Origin: Aristolochia californica | Lineage: Eukaryota; Streptophyta; Magnoliopsida; Piperales; Aristolochiaceae | Reading direction: 5' to 3' | Assembly: GCA_029961685.1 (NCBI GenBank) | Contig: JARWKL010000015.1 | Coordinates: 17,110,801-17,174,800 of the forward strand | DNA length: 64,000 nucleotides | Shown here: one piece after another, positions 47,425 through 62,319 of the stretch | How the letters are laid out: each line of letters begins with the position of its first letter | Position numbering within the stretch: position 1 is the stretch's first letter | The notes under the pieces: generated by a model | Seen by the model: only the letters and a program-made list of their open reading frames with translations | Told to the model about the DNA's origin: nothing | The model's database searches: none | Position numbers and translations under genes: made by a program

Positions 47425-50400
47425 TCTCCTCTCTTCCGATGATTGCAAAACCCAATATATAAAAAACTAAAAGAGTTTACAATCCTTAAAAATCACAGAT
47501 AGTTTTTGGAATTGTCTCTTTCAGCATTTGTGCATTTCCATTTTGGATGTTCAATTTTTTTTCAAATTCAAATTTGAGTTTTCACTCTCCCATTTTTCTC
47601 GTAAACAAAAAGACAAGGTAAATTGGTCACAAAAAAAATGAAAATTTTAGACTTTATGTTTGCAAAAAATTCAAAACTATAATAAATGTAAGTAAAAAAA
47701 ATTATTTGACGCACTAAAAATGAACGCCAATTTTTTTTTATCCATGTTTTGGAAATTCCACTAGTACAACCCCTAATAGCTTGGTGGAATTTTTTAAGAA
47801 AGAGATTTCTAATTGATCCTAAATTTTTTTAAATGTGGTTGATATGCATGCCTGAAACATATTGAAGATGCAAATGACCTAATGATCCAAAAATTTCTTG
47901 GAGGAGAAAAAAATTAAATTCTCAAGTTATCGTGTGGTGGGATATTTACCAGAGCCAAAGATAGCATTTTTTGCCTAATTTAAAAAAATGGACCTAACAA
48001 TCATAGGTCATCGTAAATTTTTTGAACGATTATTGATGTCTAAAGGCTATAATTTTTGTTAGAAATGACTTATGGTTTGATAGTCAACACTCAATTAAAA
48101 ATAACTCACCCCCTCTGATGGTTGCGAAACCCAATATATAAAAACCTAAAAGAGTTTACAATCCTTAAAAATCACAAATAATATTTTGAATTATCTCTCT
48201 CAGCATTTTTGCACTTCCATTTTGGATGTTCAATTTTTTTTCAAATCCAAACTTGAGTATTCACTCTCCTATTTTTCTCGTAAACAAAAAGTTAAGGTAA
48301 ATAGCTCACAACAAAAGGAAAATTTTAGAGTTTATGTATGCAAAAAACTTAAAACTATAATAAATGTAAGTGAACAAAATTATTTCATGCACTAAAAATG
48401 AACACCAAAGTTTTGTTCTCCATGTTTGGGAAATTCCACTAGTACAACCCCTAATAGCTTGTTGGAATTTTATAAGATAGAGATTTCAAATATATCCTAA
48501 CATGTTTTAAATGTGGTGGATAAGCATACCAAAAACTTGTTTATGATGCAAATGATCTAATGATCCAAAAATTTCGATTAGGAAAAATGAATTTCTCAAG
48601 TTAACTTGCGGTGGGATATTTACCAGAGCCAAACAACACACTTTTTGCCTATTTTACAAAAAGATCATAATTGTTTTGATCGGTTAATGATGTGTAACGG
48701 CTATAATATTTGTTAGAAATGACCTATGGTTTGGGAGACAACACTCAGTTAAAAATGACTTGCCCACGCCCACCCCCCCCCCCTCCCGTTCTTCCGGTGA
48801 TTGCAAAACCCAATATATAAAAAACAAAAAGAGTTTACAATCCCTAAAAATCACAGATACTTTTTGGAATTATTTCTCTCGGCATTTGTGCATTTCCATT
48901 TTGGATGTTCAATTTTTTTTCAAATCCTAACGTGAGTTTTCACTCTCCCATTTTTTCTCGTAAAAAAAAAATGAAAGGCAAATAGATCACAACAAAAGGA
49001 AAATTTTAGATTTTATGAATGTTAAAAACTGAAAACTATAATAAATGTTAGTGAAGAAAATTATTTCACCCACTAAAAATGAACACCATAGTTTTGTTAT
49101 CCATGTTTGGGAAATTCCACAAGTACAAACCCTAATAGCTTTCTGGAATTTTATAAGAAACAAATTTCTAATTGTTCCTAACATGTTTTAAATTTAGTAG
49201 ATATGCATGCCTAAAGCAGGTTGAAGATGCAAATGACCTATAGATCAAAACATTTCGAGTAGAAAAAATTAAATTCTCAAGTTAATGTGCGGTGGGATTT
49301 TTACCTGAGCCAAACAACCCACTTTTTGCCTATTTTACACAAAACGGACCTAACAATCATAGATCATTGTAAATTTTTTTATCGATTAATGGTGTGTAAC
49401 GGCTATAATTTTTGTTAGAAATGACTTGTAGTTTGGGAGTCAACACTCAGTTAAAAATGCCTCGGCCCCTCTTTCAATGATTACAAAACCCAATATATAT
49501 AAAACTAAAAGAGTTTACAATCCTTAAAAGTCACCGATACTTTTTGGAATTATCACTCTCAGCATTTACGCACTTCCATTTTGGATGTTCAATTTTTTTT
49601 CAAATCCAAAATTGAGTTTTCACTCTCCCATTTCTCTCGTAAACAAAATGATAACGCCCATAGATCACAACAAAATAAAAATTTTAGAGTTTATGTATGC
49701 AAAAAATTGTAAAACTATAATAAATGTAAGTGAAGAAAATTATTTCACACACTAAAAATGAACACCAAATTTTTGTTATCCATGTTTGGGAAATTCCACT
49801 TGTACAACCCCTAATACCTTCTGGAATTTTATAAAAAAAAGATTTCTAATTTATCCAAAAATGTTTTAAATTTTGTAGATATGCATGCCTGAAACAAGTT
49901 GAAGTTGCAAATGACCTAAAGATCCAAAAATTTCAAGAAGTAGAAAAATTAAATTCTCAAGTTAACGTTCGGTGGGATATTTAACACAGCCAAACAACCC
50001 ACTTTTTTGCCTATTTTACAAAAAGCAGACCTAACAATCATAGATCATCGTAAATGTTTTGATCGATTAATAATGTGTAATGGCTATAATTTTTGTTAGA
50101 AATGACCAATGGTTTGGGAGTCAACAGTCAGTTAAAAAAGAGTCCCCCCCCCCCTCCAATGATGCAAAACCCAATATAGAAAAAACTAAAATAGTTTACA
50201 ATGCCAAAAAATTAGAGATACTTTTTGGAATTATCTCTCTCAGCATTTTGCGCATTTCCATTTTGGATGATATATTTTTTTTCAAATCCAAACTTGAGTT
50301 TTCACTCTCCCATTTTTCTCCTAAACAAAAAAGAAAAGGCAAATAGATCACAACAAAATGAAACTTTTAGAGTTTATGTATGTAAAAAATTGAAAACTAT

Positions 50401-52015
50401 TATAAATATTAGTGAAGAAAATTATTTCACCCTCAAAAAAAGAACACCAAAGTTTGTTATCCATGTTTGGGAAATTCCACTAGTACAACCCCTAATAGCT
50501 TGCTAAAATTTTCTAAGTAAGAGATTTCTAATTGATCCTAACATGTTTTAAATGTGGTATATATGCATGCCAGAAACATGTTGAAGATGCAAATGACAAA
50601 AAGATCAAAAAATTTCAAGGACCAAAAAAAATTAAATTCTCAAGTTAACGAGCGGTGGGATATTTACTCGAGCCATACAACCCACTTTTTGCCGATTTTA
50701 CACAGAGCAGACCAAACAATCCTAGATCATCGTAAATGTTTTGATTAATTAATGATGTGTAACGGCTATAATTTTTGTTAGAAATGACTTATGGTTTCGG
50801 AGTCAACAACTCAGTTAAAAATGCCTCTTTTGATGATTGCAAAACCCAATATATAAAAAAATTAAAGAGTTTTTAATCCTTAAAAATTAGAGATACTTTT
50901 TGGAATTATTTCTCTCAGCATTTGTGCATTTCTATTTTGGATGTTCAATTTATTTTCAAATCCAAACTTGAGTTTTCGCTCTCACATTTTTCTCGTAAAC
51001 AAAAAGATAAGGCAAATAGATCACAACAAAAGGAAACTTTTAGAGTTTATGTAGTGAAAAAATTGAAAACTATAATAAATGTAAGTGAAGAAAAGTATTT
51101 CACGTACTACAAATGAACACCAAAGTTTTGTTATTCATGTTTGGGAAATTCTACTAGTACAACCCCTAATAGCTTGCTGGAATTTTGTAAGAAAGAAATT
51201 TCTAAATGATCCTAACATGTTTTAAATGTGGTGGATATGCATGCCTCAAACATGTTGAAGATGCAAATGACCTAAAGATTTTAAAATTTCAAGGAGGTGA
51301 AAAAATTAAATTCTCAAATTAACGTGCGGTGGGATTTTTACTAGAGCCAAACAACCCACTTTTTGCATATTTTACACAAAGCGGACCTAAAAAATCATAG
51401 ATCATCATAAATATTTTGAGTGATTAATGATGTGTAACGGCTACAATTTATGTTAGAAATTACTTATGGTTTGGGAGTCAACACTCAGTTAAAAATTTCT
51501 CGCCCCCCTCTTCTGATGATTGGAAAACCCAATATATAAAAAATTAAAAGAGTTATAATCCTCAAAAAACACAGATACTTTTTGGAATTATCTCTTCCAG
51601 CATTTCTACATTTCCATTTTGGATGTTCAATTTTTTTTCAAATCAAAAATTGAGTTTTCACTCTCCTATTTTTCTTGTAAAATAAAAAGATAAGGCAAAT
51701 AAATCACAACAAAATGAAAATTTTAGAGTTTATGTAAGCAAAAAATTGAAAACTATAATAAACATAAGTGAGGAAAATTATTTCACGCACGAAAAAAGAG
51801 CACCAAAGTTTTGTTAAGCATGTTTGGGAAATTCCACTAGTACAACCCCTAATAGCTTGCTAGAATTTTATAAGACAGAGATTTCTAATTGATCCTAACA
51901 TGTTTTAAATGTGGTGGATAAGCATGGCAGAAACATGTTGATGATGCAAATGACCTAATGATCCAAAAATTTCAAGGATTAGTAGAAAAAATTAAATTCT
52001 CAAATTAACGTGCGG

Positions 52016-53571
52016 TGGGATATTTACCAGAGCCAAACAACCCACTTTTTGCCTATTTTATAAAAAGCGGACCTAAAAAATCATAGATCATCGTAAATGT
52101 TTTGAGCGATTAATGATGTGTAACGGCTATAATTTTTGTTAGAAATGACCTATGGTTTGGGAGTCAACACTCAGTTCAAAAAGCTTTGCCCCCCTCCCCC
52201 CTTTCGATGATTTCAGAACCCAAGATATAAACAACTAAAAGAGTTTACAATCCTTAAAAATCACATATTCTTTTTGGAATTACGTCTCTCTGCATTTGTG
52301 CATTTCCAATTATGGATGCTCAAGTTTTTTTTCAAATCCAAACTTGAGTTTTTAGTCTCCCATTTTTCTCGTAAACAAAAAGATAAGGCAAATAGATCAC
52401 AACAAAATGAAAATTTTACAGTTTAAGTATGAAAAAAATTGAAAAATATAATAAATGTTAGAAAAGAAAATTATTTCACCCACTAAAAATGAACACCAAA
52501 GTTTTGTTATCCTTGTTCGGGAAATTCCACTAGTACAACCCCTAATAGCTTGGAGGAATTTTATAAGAAAGAGATTTCTAATTGATCATAACATGTTTTA
52601 AATGTGGTGGATATGCATGCCTGAAAAATGTTGAAGTCGCAAATTACCTAATGAACCAAAAATTTCAAGGAATAGAAAAAATTAAATTCTCAAGATAACA
52701 TGTGGTGGGATATTTACCAGAGCCAAACAACCCACTTTTTACATATTTTTGAAAAAGCGGACCTTTTAATCATAGATCATCGTAAATGTTTTGATCGATT
52801 AATGATGTGTAACGGCTATAATTTTTGTTAGAAATGACTTATGGTTAGGGGGTCAATACTCAGTTAAAAATGCCTCGCCTCCCTCATCCTCTGATTGCAA
52901 AAATCAATGTATAAAAAACTAAAAGAGTTTACATTCCTAAAAATTCACAGAGACTTTTTGGAATTTTCTTTCTCACCATTTGTGCATTTCCATTTTGGAT
53001 GTTCAATTTTTTTTCATATCCAAACTTGAGTTTTCAGTCTCCATTTTTTTCGTAAGCAAAAAGATTAGGCAAAAAGATCACAAGAAAATAAAAAATTTAG
53101 AGTTTATGTATGCAAAAAATTGAAAACCGTAATAAATGTAAGTGAAGAAAATTATTTCACACACTAAAAATGAACTCCAAAGTTTTGTTATCCATGTTTG
53201 TGAAATTCCACTAGTACAACCCCTAATAGCTTGGTGGAATTTTATAAGAAATAGATTTCTAATTGATTCTAACATGTTTTAAATGTGGTGGATATTCATG
53301 CCGGAAACATGTTGAAGATGAAAATGACCTAATGATCCAAAAATTTCAAGGAGTAGAAAAATTTAAACTCTCAAATTAACGTATGATGGGATATTTACCA
53401 GAGCCAAACAACCCACTTTTTGCCATTTTTACAAAAAGCGGACCTAACAATCATAGATCATCATAAATGTTTTGATCGATTTTTGATGTGTAAGGGCTAT
53501 AATTTTTGCAAGAAATTACTTAAGGTTAGGAAGTCAACACTCATTTAAAAATGCCTCGCCGCGCCCCCCCG

Positions 53572-53604
<33 letters not shown>

Positions 53605-55560
53605 ACTTTATGGATATTTACCAAAGCCAAAACACCCACTTTTTGCCTATTTTACAAAAAGCAGACCTAAAAAATCATAGATCATCGTAAATATTTTGAG
53701 CGATTAATGATGTGTAACGGCTATAACATTTGTTAGAAATGATCTATGGTTTGGGAGTCAACACTCAATTCAAAAAGCTTTGCCTCCCTCCACTCTTTGG
53801 ATGATTGCAGAACCCAAGATATAAACAACTAAAAGAGTTTACAATCCTTAAAAATCACATATTCTTTTCAGAATTACCTCTCTCAGCATTTGGGCATTTC
53901 CAATTATGGATGCTCAAGTTTTTTTTTCAAATCCAAACTTGAGTTTCCAGTCTCCCATTTTTCTCGTAAACAAAAAGATAAGGCACATAGATCACAACAA
54001 AATGAAAATTTTAGTTTTTATGTATGCGAAAAATTGAAAACAATAATAAATGTAAGTGAAGAAAATCATTCCACGGACTAAAAATGGATACCAAAGTTTT
54101 GTTATCCATGTTTGGGAAATTCCACTAGTACAACCCCTAATAGCTTGGTGAAATTTAATAAGAAAGAGATTTCTAATTGATCCTTACTTGTTTTAAATGT
54201 GGTGGATATGCATGCCTGAAAAATGTTGAAGTTTCAAGGAATAGAAAAATTAAATTCTCAAGATAACGTGTGGTGGGATATTTACCAGAGCCAAACAACC
54301 CACTTTTTACCTATTTTTGAAAAAGTGGACCTTTTAATGATAGATCATCGTAAATATTTTGATCGATTAATGATGTGTATCGGCTATAATTTTTGTTAGA
54401 AATGACATATGGTTAGGGGGTCAAGACTCATTTAAAAATGCCTCACCTCCCTCATCCTCTGATCGCAAAACTCAATGTATAAAAAACTAAAAAACGTTTA
54501 CATTCCTAAAAATTCACAGAGACTTTTTGGAATTTTCTTTCTCGCCATTTGTGCATTTCCATTTTGGATGTTCAATTTTTTTTCATATCCAAACTTGAGT
54601 TTTCAGTCTCCATTTTTCTCGTAAACAAAAAGATTAGACAAAAAGATCAGAACAAAATAAAATTTTTAGAGTTTATGTATGCAAAAAATTGAAAAACGTA
54701 ATAAATGTAAGTGAAGAAAATTATTTCACACACTAAAAATGAACTCCAAAGTTTGGTTATCCATGTTTGTGAAATTCCACTAGTACAACCCCTAATAGCT
54801 TGGTGGAATTTTATAAGAAAGAGATATCTAATTGGTTCTAACATGTTTTAAATGTGGTGGATATTCATGCCTGAAACATGTTAAAGATGCAAATGACCTA
54901 ATGATCCAAAAATTTCAAGGAGTACAAAAAATTAAACTCTCAAATTAACGTACGAGCCAAACAACCCACTTTTTGCCATTTTTACAAAAAGCGAACCTAA
55001 CAATCATAGATCATCATAAATGTTTTGATCGATTATTGATGTGTAACGGCTATAATTTTTGTTAGAAATGACTTATGGTTAGGGAGTCAACACTGACTTA
55101 AAAATGCCTCCCCCCCCTTTTCCGATGATTGCAAAACCCAATATATATAAAAAACTAAAAGAGTTTACAATCCTTGAAAATCATAGATATTTTTTGGAAT
55201 TACCTTTCTCAGCATTTGTGCATTTACATTTAGGATGTTCAATTTTTTTTCAAATCCAAACTTGAGTTTTCACTCTCCTATTTTTCTCGTAAACAAAAAG
55301 ATAAGGCACATAGATCACAATAAAATGAAAATTTTTGTTTTTATGTATGCGAAAAATTGAAAACAATAATAAATGTAAGTGAAGAAAATCATTCCATGGA
55401 CTAAAAATGGACACCAAAGTTTTGTTATCCGTGTTTGGGAAATTCCACTAGTACAACCCCTAATAGCTTGGTGAAATTTAATAAGAAAGAGATTTCTAAT
55501 TGATCCTAACTTGTTTTAAATGTGGTGGATATGCATGCCAGAAACATGTTGAAGATGCAA
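52016..55560 (-). repeat. Nested higher-order duplication (offsets ~1.59 and ~1.33 kb)
   Basis: Rare variants recur in order: CAGAACCCAAGATATAAAC at 52214 and 53808, GACCTAAAAAATCATAG near 52070 and 53664 (offset 1594), and CTCCCTCATCCTCTGAT near 52878 and 54446 (offset about 1568). A third partial copy shares ATCATTCCATGGACTAAAA-type text (near 54065 and 55390, offset about 1.33 kb). The repeated block begins at the phase jump described at 53605. Confidence 0.75.
53572..53604 (-). repeat. C-run, 33 bases, at a phase jump
   Basis: Uninterrupted C33, preceded by GCGC7G. Directly after it the sequence reads ACTTTATGGATATTTACC, which belongs about 190 bp earlier in the monomer. The run therefore lies exactly at a rearrangement join. 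Confidence 0.88.
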
Positions 55561-55596
55561 ATGACCTAATAATCGAATAATTCCTCGCCACCCCCA

Positions 55597-55627
<31 letters not shown>

Positions 55628-55640
55628 CCCTTATTTGGAT
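55540..55640 (-). repeat. Truncated monomer with C-run at the join
   Basis: AATGACCTAATAATCGA jumps at about 55577 to ATTCCTCGCCACCCCC, losing roughly 170-200 bp including the stem-loop. The C-run site follows directly. Confidence 0.8.
55597..55624 (-). repeat. C-run, 28 bases
   Basis: Uninterrupted C28, with C5 blocks on both sides broken by single A and T. Confidence 0.9.
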
Positions 55641-58335
55641 AATTGCAATACCCAATATATAAAACATTAAAAGAGTTTACAATCCCTAAAAATTAAAATT
55701 ACTTTTTGTAATTATCTTTCTCAGCATTTGGGCTTTTCCATTTTGGATGTTCATTTTTTTTTCAAGTCCAAAATTGTGTTTTCACTCTCCCATTTTTCTC
55801 GTAAACAAAAAGATATGGCAAAAAGATCACAACAAAATGAAAATTTTAGAGTTTATATTTAAAAAATTGAAAACTAAAATAAATGTTAGTGAAGAAAATA
55901 ATTTCATGCACTAAAAATGAACACCAAAGTTTTGTTATCCATGTTTGGGAAATTCCACTAGTACAACCCCTAATAGCTTGCTGGAATTTTATAAGAAAGA
56001 GATTTCTAATTGATCCTAACATATTTTAAATACATGCCTGAAACATGTTGAAGATTCAAATGACCTAAAGATAAAAAAATTTCAAGGAGTAGAAAAAATT
56101 AAATTTTCAAGTTAACGTGCGGTGGGATATTTACCAGAGCTAAACAACCCACTTTTTGCCTATTTTACACAAAGCGGACCTAACAATCATTGATCATCGT
56201 AAATGTTTTGATCGATTAATGATGTGTAACGACTATAATTTTTGTTAGAAATGACTTATGGTTTGGGAGTCAACACTCAGTTATAAATGCCTCGCCCCCC
56301 CTCTTCCGATGATTGCAAAACCCAATATATAAAAAACTAAAAGAGTTTAAAATCCTTAAAAATCACTGGTACTTTTTGGAATTATCTCTCACAGCATTTG
56401 TGCATTTCCATTTTGGATGTTCAATGTTTTTTCAAATTCAAACTTGAGTTTTGACTCCCCTATTTTTCTCTAAAACAAAAAGAAAAGGCAAATAGATCAC
56501 AACAAAATAAATATTTTAGAGTTGATGTATGCAAAAAATTGAAAAAATAATAAATGTAAGTGAAGACAATTTTTTTACACACTAAAAATCAACACCAAAG
56601 TTTTGTTATCCATGTTTAAGAAATTGCACTAGTACAACCCCTAAAAAATTGGTGGAACATTATAAGAAAGTGATTTCTAATTGATCCTAACATGTTTTAA
56701 ATGTTGTGGATATGCATGCCTTAACCATGTTGAATATGCAAATGACCTAATGATCCAAAAATTTCAAAGAGTAGATAATTTAAATTCTCAATTTAACATG
56801 CTGTGGGATATTTACCAGAGCCAAACAACCCACTTTTTGCCATTTTACAAAAAAAAAACCTTACAATCATAGATCATCGTAAATGTTTTGATCAATTCAT
56901 GACGTGCAACAGCTATAGTTTTTGATAGAAATGACTTATAGTTAGGGAGTCAACACTGAGTTAAAAATACCATGCCCCCCTGTTCAGATGATTGCAATAC
57001 CTAATATATAAAAAAACTAAAAGAATTTACATTCCTAAAAAATCACAGATACATTTCGGAATTATCACTCTCAACATTTGTGCATTTCCATTCCGGATGT
57101 TCAATTTTTTTTCAAAAGCAAACTTGAGTTTTCACTCTCCTATTTTTCTCGTAAACAAAATGATCAAGCAAATAGATCACAATAAAATGAAAATTTTAGA
57201 GTTTATGTGTGCAAAAATTTAAAAACTATAATAAATGTAAGTGAAGAAAATTATTTCACGCACTAAAAATGAACACCAAAGTTTTGTTATCCATGTTTGA
57301 AAAATTCCACTAGTACAACCCCTAATAGCTTGGTGGAATTTTATAAGAAAGAAGTTTCTAATTGATCCTAACATGTTTTAAATGTCGTGGATATGCATGC
57401 CTGAAACATGTTGAAGATGCAAATGACCTAATGATCCAAAAATTTCGAGTAGAAAAAATTAAATTCTCAAGTTAACGTGCAGTGGGATATTTACATGAGC
57501 CAAACAATCCACTTTTTTCCTATTTTACTAAAAGCAAACCTAACAATCATAGATCGTAAATGTTTTTATTGATTAATTATGTGTAACGGCTATAATATTT
57601 GTTAGAAATGACTTAAGGTAAGGTAGTCAACACTTAGTTTAAAATTCCTCGCCCACCCTCTTCCGATGATTGCAAAACCATATATATAAAAAAATAAAAG
57701 AGTTTACAATCCTTAAAAATCATAGATACTTTTTGAAATTCTCTCTCAGCAATTCTGCATTTCCATTTTGGATGTTCAATTTTTTTTTCAAATCCTAACT
57801 TCAGTTTTCACTCTCCCATTTTTTTGGTAAATAAAAGGATAAGGCAAATAGATCGCAACAAATTGAAAATTTTAGAGTTTATGTATGGAAAAAATTGAAA
57901 ACTATAATAAATGTAAGTAAATAAAATTATTTCACACACTAAAAATGAACACCAAAGTTTTGATATCCATGTTTGGGAAATTCCACCAGCACAACCCCTA
58001 ATAACTTGGTGGAACTTTATAAGAAAGAGATTTCTAATTGATCCTAACATGTTTTAAGTGTGGTGGATATGCATGACGAAAACATGTTGAAGATGCAAAT
58101 GACCTAATGATCCAAAAATTTCATGGAGTAGAAAAAATTAAATTCTCAAGTTAATGTGCAGTGGGATACTTACCTGAGTCAAACAACCCACTTTTTGCCT
58201 ATTTTACAAAAAGCGGAACTAACAATCATAGATCATCGTAAATGTTTTGATCGATTCAGGACGTGTAATGGCTATAATTTTTGTTAGAAATAACTTATGG
58301 TTAGGGAGTCAACACTCAGTTAAAAATGCCTCTCT

Positions 58336-58351
58336 CCCCCCCCCCCCCCCC
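58336..58351 (-). repeat. C-run, 16 bases
   Basis: Uninterrupted C16 after GCCTCTCT at the monomer G-run site. Confidence 0.9.
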
Positions 58352-59663
58352 TCTCTTGATGATTGCAAAACCCAATATATAAAAAACTAAAAGTGTTTAC
58401 ATTCCTAAAAAATCACAGATACTTTTTAGAATTACCTCTCTCAGCATTTGTGCGTTTCCATTTGGGTAGTTCAATTTTTTTTCAAATCCAAACTTTAGTT
58501 TTTACTCTCCCATTTTTCATGTAAGTAAAAGATATGGCAAATTGATCACATCAAAATGAAAATTTTAGAGTTTATTTACGCAATAAATTGAAAACTATAA
58601 AAAATTTAAGTGAAGAAAATTATTTCACGCACTAAAAATGAACACCAATATTTTGTTATCCATGTTTGGGAAATTCCACTAGTGCAACTCCTAATAGCTT
58701 GGTGGAACTTTATAAGAAAGAGATTTCTAATAGATCCTAATATGTTTTAAATGTGGTGGATATGCTTGCCAGAAACATGTTGAAGAAGCAAATGACTTAA
58801 TGAACCAAAAATTTCAAGGACTTGAAAAAATTAAATTGTCAAGTTAACGTGCGGTGGGATACTTACCTGAGCCAAACAACCCACTTTTTGCCTATTTTAC
58901 AAAAGCGACCCTAACAATCATAGATCATCGTAAATGTTTTGGTCGATTAATGATGTGTATTAGCGACAATTTTTGTAAGAAATGACTTATGGTTAGGGAG
59001 TTAACACTCAATGAAAAATGCCTCACCCCCCACTTCCGATGATTGCAAAACCCAATATACAAAAAACTAAAAAAGTTTACTTTCCTTAAAAATCATAGAT
59101 ACTGTTTGGAATTATCTCTATCAGCTTTGTGCCTTTCCATTGTGGATTTTGAATTTTTTTTCAAATCCAAACTTGAGTTTTCGCTCTCCAATTTTTCTTG
59201 TAAACAAAAAGAAAGGCAAATAATTCACAAAAAATAAAAAATTTCGAATTTATGTATGAAAAAAATAAAATTTTATGTTAAGAAATTATTTCATGCACTA
59301 AAAATGAACACCAAAGTTTTGTTATCCATGTTTCGGAAATTCCACTAGTACAACCCCTAATAGCTTGCTTGAATTTATAAGAAATTTTTTTCAAAATGAT
59401 CCTAACATGTTTTAAATGTGGTGGATATGCATGCCTGAAATATGTTGAAGATGCAAATGACCTAATGATCCAAAAATTTCATGGAGAAGAAAAAATTAAA
59501 TTCTCAAGTTAACGTGCGGTGGGATACTTACCTGAGCAAAACAAACCACTTTTTGCCGATTTTACAAAAAGCGGACCTAACAATCATAATGATGTGTAAC
59601 GGCTATAATTTTTAATAGAAATGACTTATGGTTTGGGAGTCAACACTCAGTTAAAAATGCCTT

Positions 59664-59680
59664 CCCCCCCCCCCCCCCCC
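59664..59680 (-). repeat. C-run, 17 bases
   Basis: Uninterrupted C17 after AAATGCCTT at the monomer G-run site; it lies in the next copy of the same dimer as the C16 at 58336. Confidence 0.9.
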
Positions 59681-62319
59681 TCATCCGATGATTGCAAAAC
59701 CCAATATTTAAAAAACTAAAAGAGTTTACAACCCTTAAAAAACACAGATAGTTTTTGGAATTATCACGCTCAACATTTGTGCATTTCCATTTTGGATGAT
59801 CAATTTTTTTTCAAATCCAAACTTTAGTTTTACTCTCCCATTTTTCACGTAAATAAAAAGATAAAGCCAATTGATCACAACAAAATGAAAATTTTAGAGT
59901 TTATTTACGCAAAATATTGAAAACTATAAAAAATGCAAGTGAAGAAAATTATTTCAGGCATTAAAAATGAACACCAATATTTTGTTTTCCATGTTTGGGA
60001 AATTCCACTAGTACAACCCCTAATAGCTTGGTGGAACTTTATCAGAAAGAGATTTCTAATTGATCCTAATATGTTTTAAATGTGGTGGATATGCATGCCT
60101 AAAATATGTTGAAGATACAAATGACTTAATGAATCAAAAATTTCAAGGACAAGAAAAAATTAAATTCTCAAGTTAGCGTGCGGTGGGATACTTACCTGAG
60201 CCAAAGAACCCACTTTTTGCCTATTTTACAAAAAGCGGACCTAACAAGCAAAGATCATCGTAAATTTTTTGGTCGATTAATGATGTGTAACGGCTATAAT
60301 TTTTGTTAGAAATGACTTACGGTTAGGGAGTCAACACTCAGTTAAAAATGCCTCACCCTCCACTTCCAATGATTGCAAAACCCAATATAAAAAGAACTAA
60401 AAAAGTTTACTTTCCTTAAAAATTACATATACTTTTTGGAATTATCTCTCTCAGCTTTTGTGCATTTCCATTTTAGATGTTCAATTTTTTTTCAAATCCA
60501 AACTTGAGTTTCCGTTCTTTCATTTTTCTTGTAAACAAAAAGATAGAAAAAAAGATCACAAAAAAATGAAAATTTTATAATTTATGTATAAAAAAAATAT
60601 AAATGTAAGTTAAGAAAATTATTTCATGCACTAAAAATGAACACCAAAGTCTTTTTATCCATGTTTCAGAAATTCCACTAGTACAATCCCTAATAGCTTT
60701 GTGGAATTTTATAAGAAAGAAATTTCTAAATGATCCTAACATGTTTTAAATGTGGTGGATATGCATGCCTGAAATATGTTGAAGATAAAACTGACCTAAT
60801 GATCCAAAAAATTCATGGTGTAGAAAAAATTAAATTCTCAAGTTAACGTACGGTGGGATACTTACCTGAGAAAAACAACCAACCTTTTGCCAATTTTACA
60901 AAAAGCGGACTTAACAATCAAAGATCATCGTAAATGTTTTGATCGATTAATGATGTGTAATGCCTATAATGTTTTATAGAAATGACTTATGGTTTGGGAG
61001 TCAACACTCAATTACAAATGCCTCGCTCCCCCTCTTCTGATGATTGCAAAACCCAAAATATAAAAAACTAAAAGAGTTTACAACCCATAAAAATCACAGA
61101 TACTTTTTGGAATTATCTCTCTCAGCATTTGTGCATTTCCATTTTGGATCAATTTTTTTTCAAATCCAAACTTTTGTTTTTACTCTCCCATTTTTCACGT
61201 AAATAAAAAGATAAAGCAAATTGATCGCAACAAATTGAAAATTTTAGAGTTTATTTACGTAAAAAATTGAAAACTATAAAAAATGTAAGTGAAGAAAATT
61301 ATTTCAAGTACTAAAAATGAACACCAATATTTTGTTCTCTATGTTTGGGAAATTCCACTAGTACAACCCCTAATAGCTTGGTGGAACTTTATAAGAATGA
61401 GATTTCTAATTGATCCTAATATGTTTTAAATGTCATGGAGATGCATGCCAGAAACATCTTGAAGATGCAAATGACTTAATGAACAAAAAATTCAAGGACA
61501 AGAAAAAATTAAATTATCAAGTTAACGTGCGGTGGGATACTTACATGAGCTAAACAACCCACTTTTTTCCTATTTTACAAAAAGCGGACCTAACAATCAT
61601 ATATTATTATAAATGTTTTGGTCGATTAATGATGTGTAATGGCTATAATTTTGTTAGAAATGACTTATGGTTAGGGAGTCAACACTCAGTTAAAAATGCC
61701 TCACCCCCCACTTTCGATGATTGCAAAACCCGATATATAAAAAACTAAAAAGTTTACTTTCCTTAAAAATCACAGATACTTTTTGGAATTATCTCTCTCA
61801 GCTTTTGTGCATTTCCATTCCGGATGTTCAATTTTTTTTCAAATCCAAACTTGAGTTTTCGCTCTGCCATTTTTCTCGTAAACAAAAAGAAAGGCAAATA
61901 GATCACAAGAAAATGAAAATTTTATAATTTATGTATGTAAAAAATATAAATGTAAGTTAAGAAAATTATTTCAAGCACTAAAAATGAACACCAAAGTTTT
62001 TTTATCCATATTTCGGAAATTCCACTAGTACAACCCTTAATAGCTTGGTAGAATTTTATAAGAAAGAAATTTCTATATGATCCTAACATGTTTTAAATGT
62101 GGTGGATATGCATGCGAGAAACATGTTGAAGATGCAAATGACCTAATGATCCAAAAATTTCATGGAGTAGAAAAAATTATATTCTCAAGTTAACGTGCGG
62201 TGGGATATTTGCCATAGCAAAATAACCCACTTTTTGCCGATTTTACAAAAAGCAGACCTAACAATCATAGATCATCATAAATTTTTTGATCAATTAATGA
62301 TGTGTAACGGCTATAATTT

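Noticed and set aside
25769..52000. Idea that the minus half is a mirror duplicate of the plus half (giant palindrome)
   Set aside because: Variant patterns do not mirror across 25768: GAGTCC, CCTAATTGCTTGG and GTGGACATGC variants occur only on the right, and the positions of long G-runs and truncations do not match.
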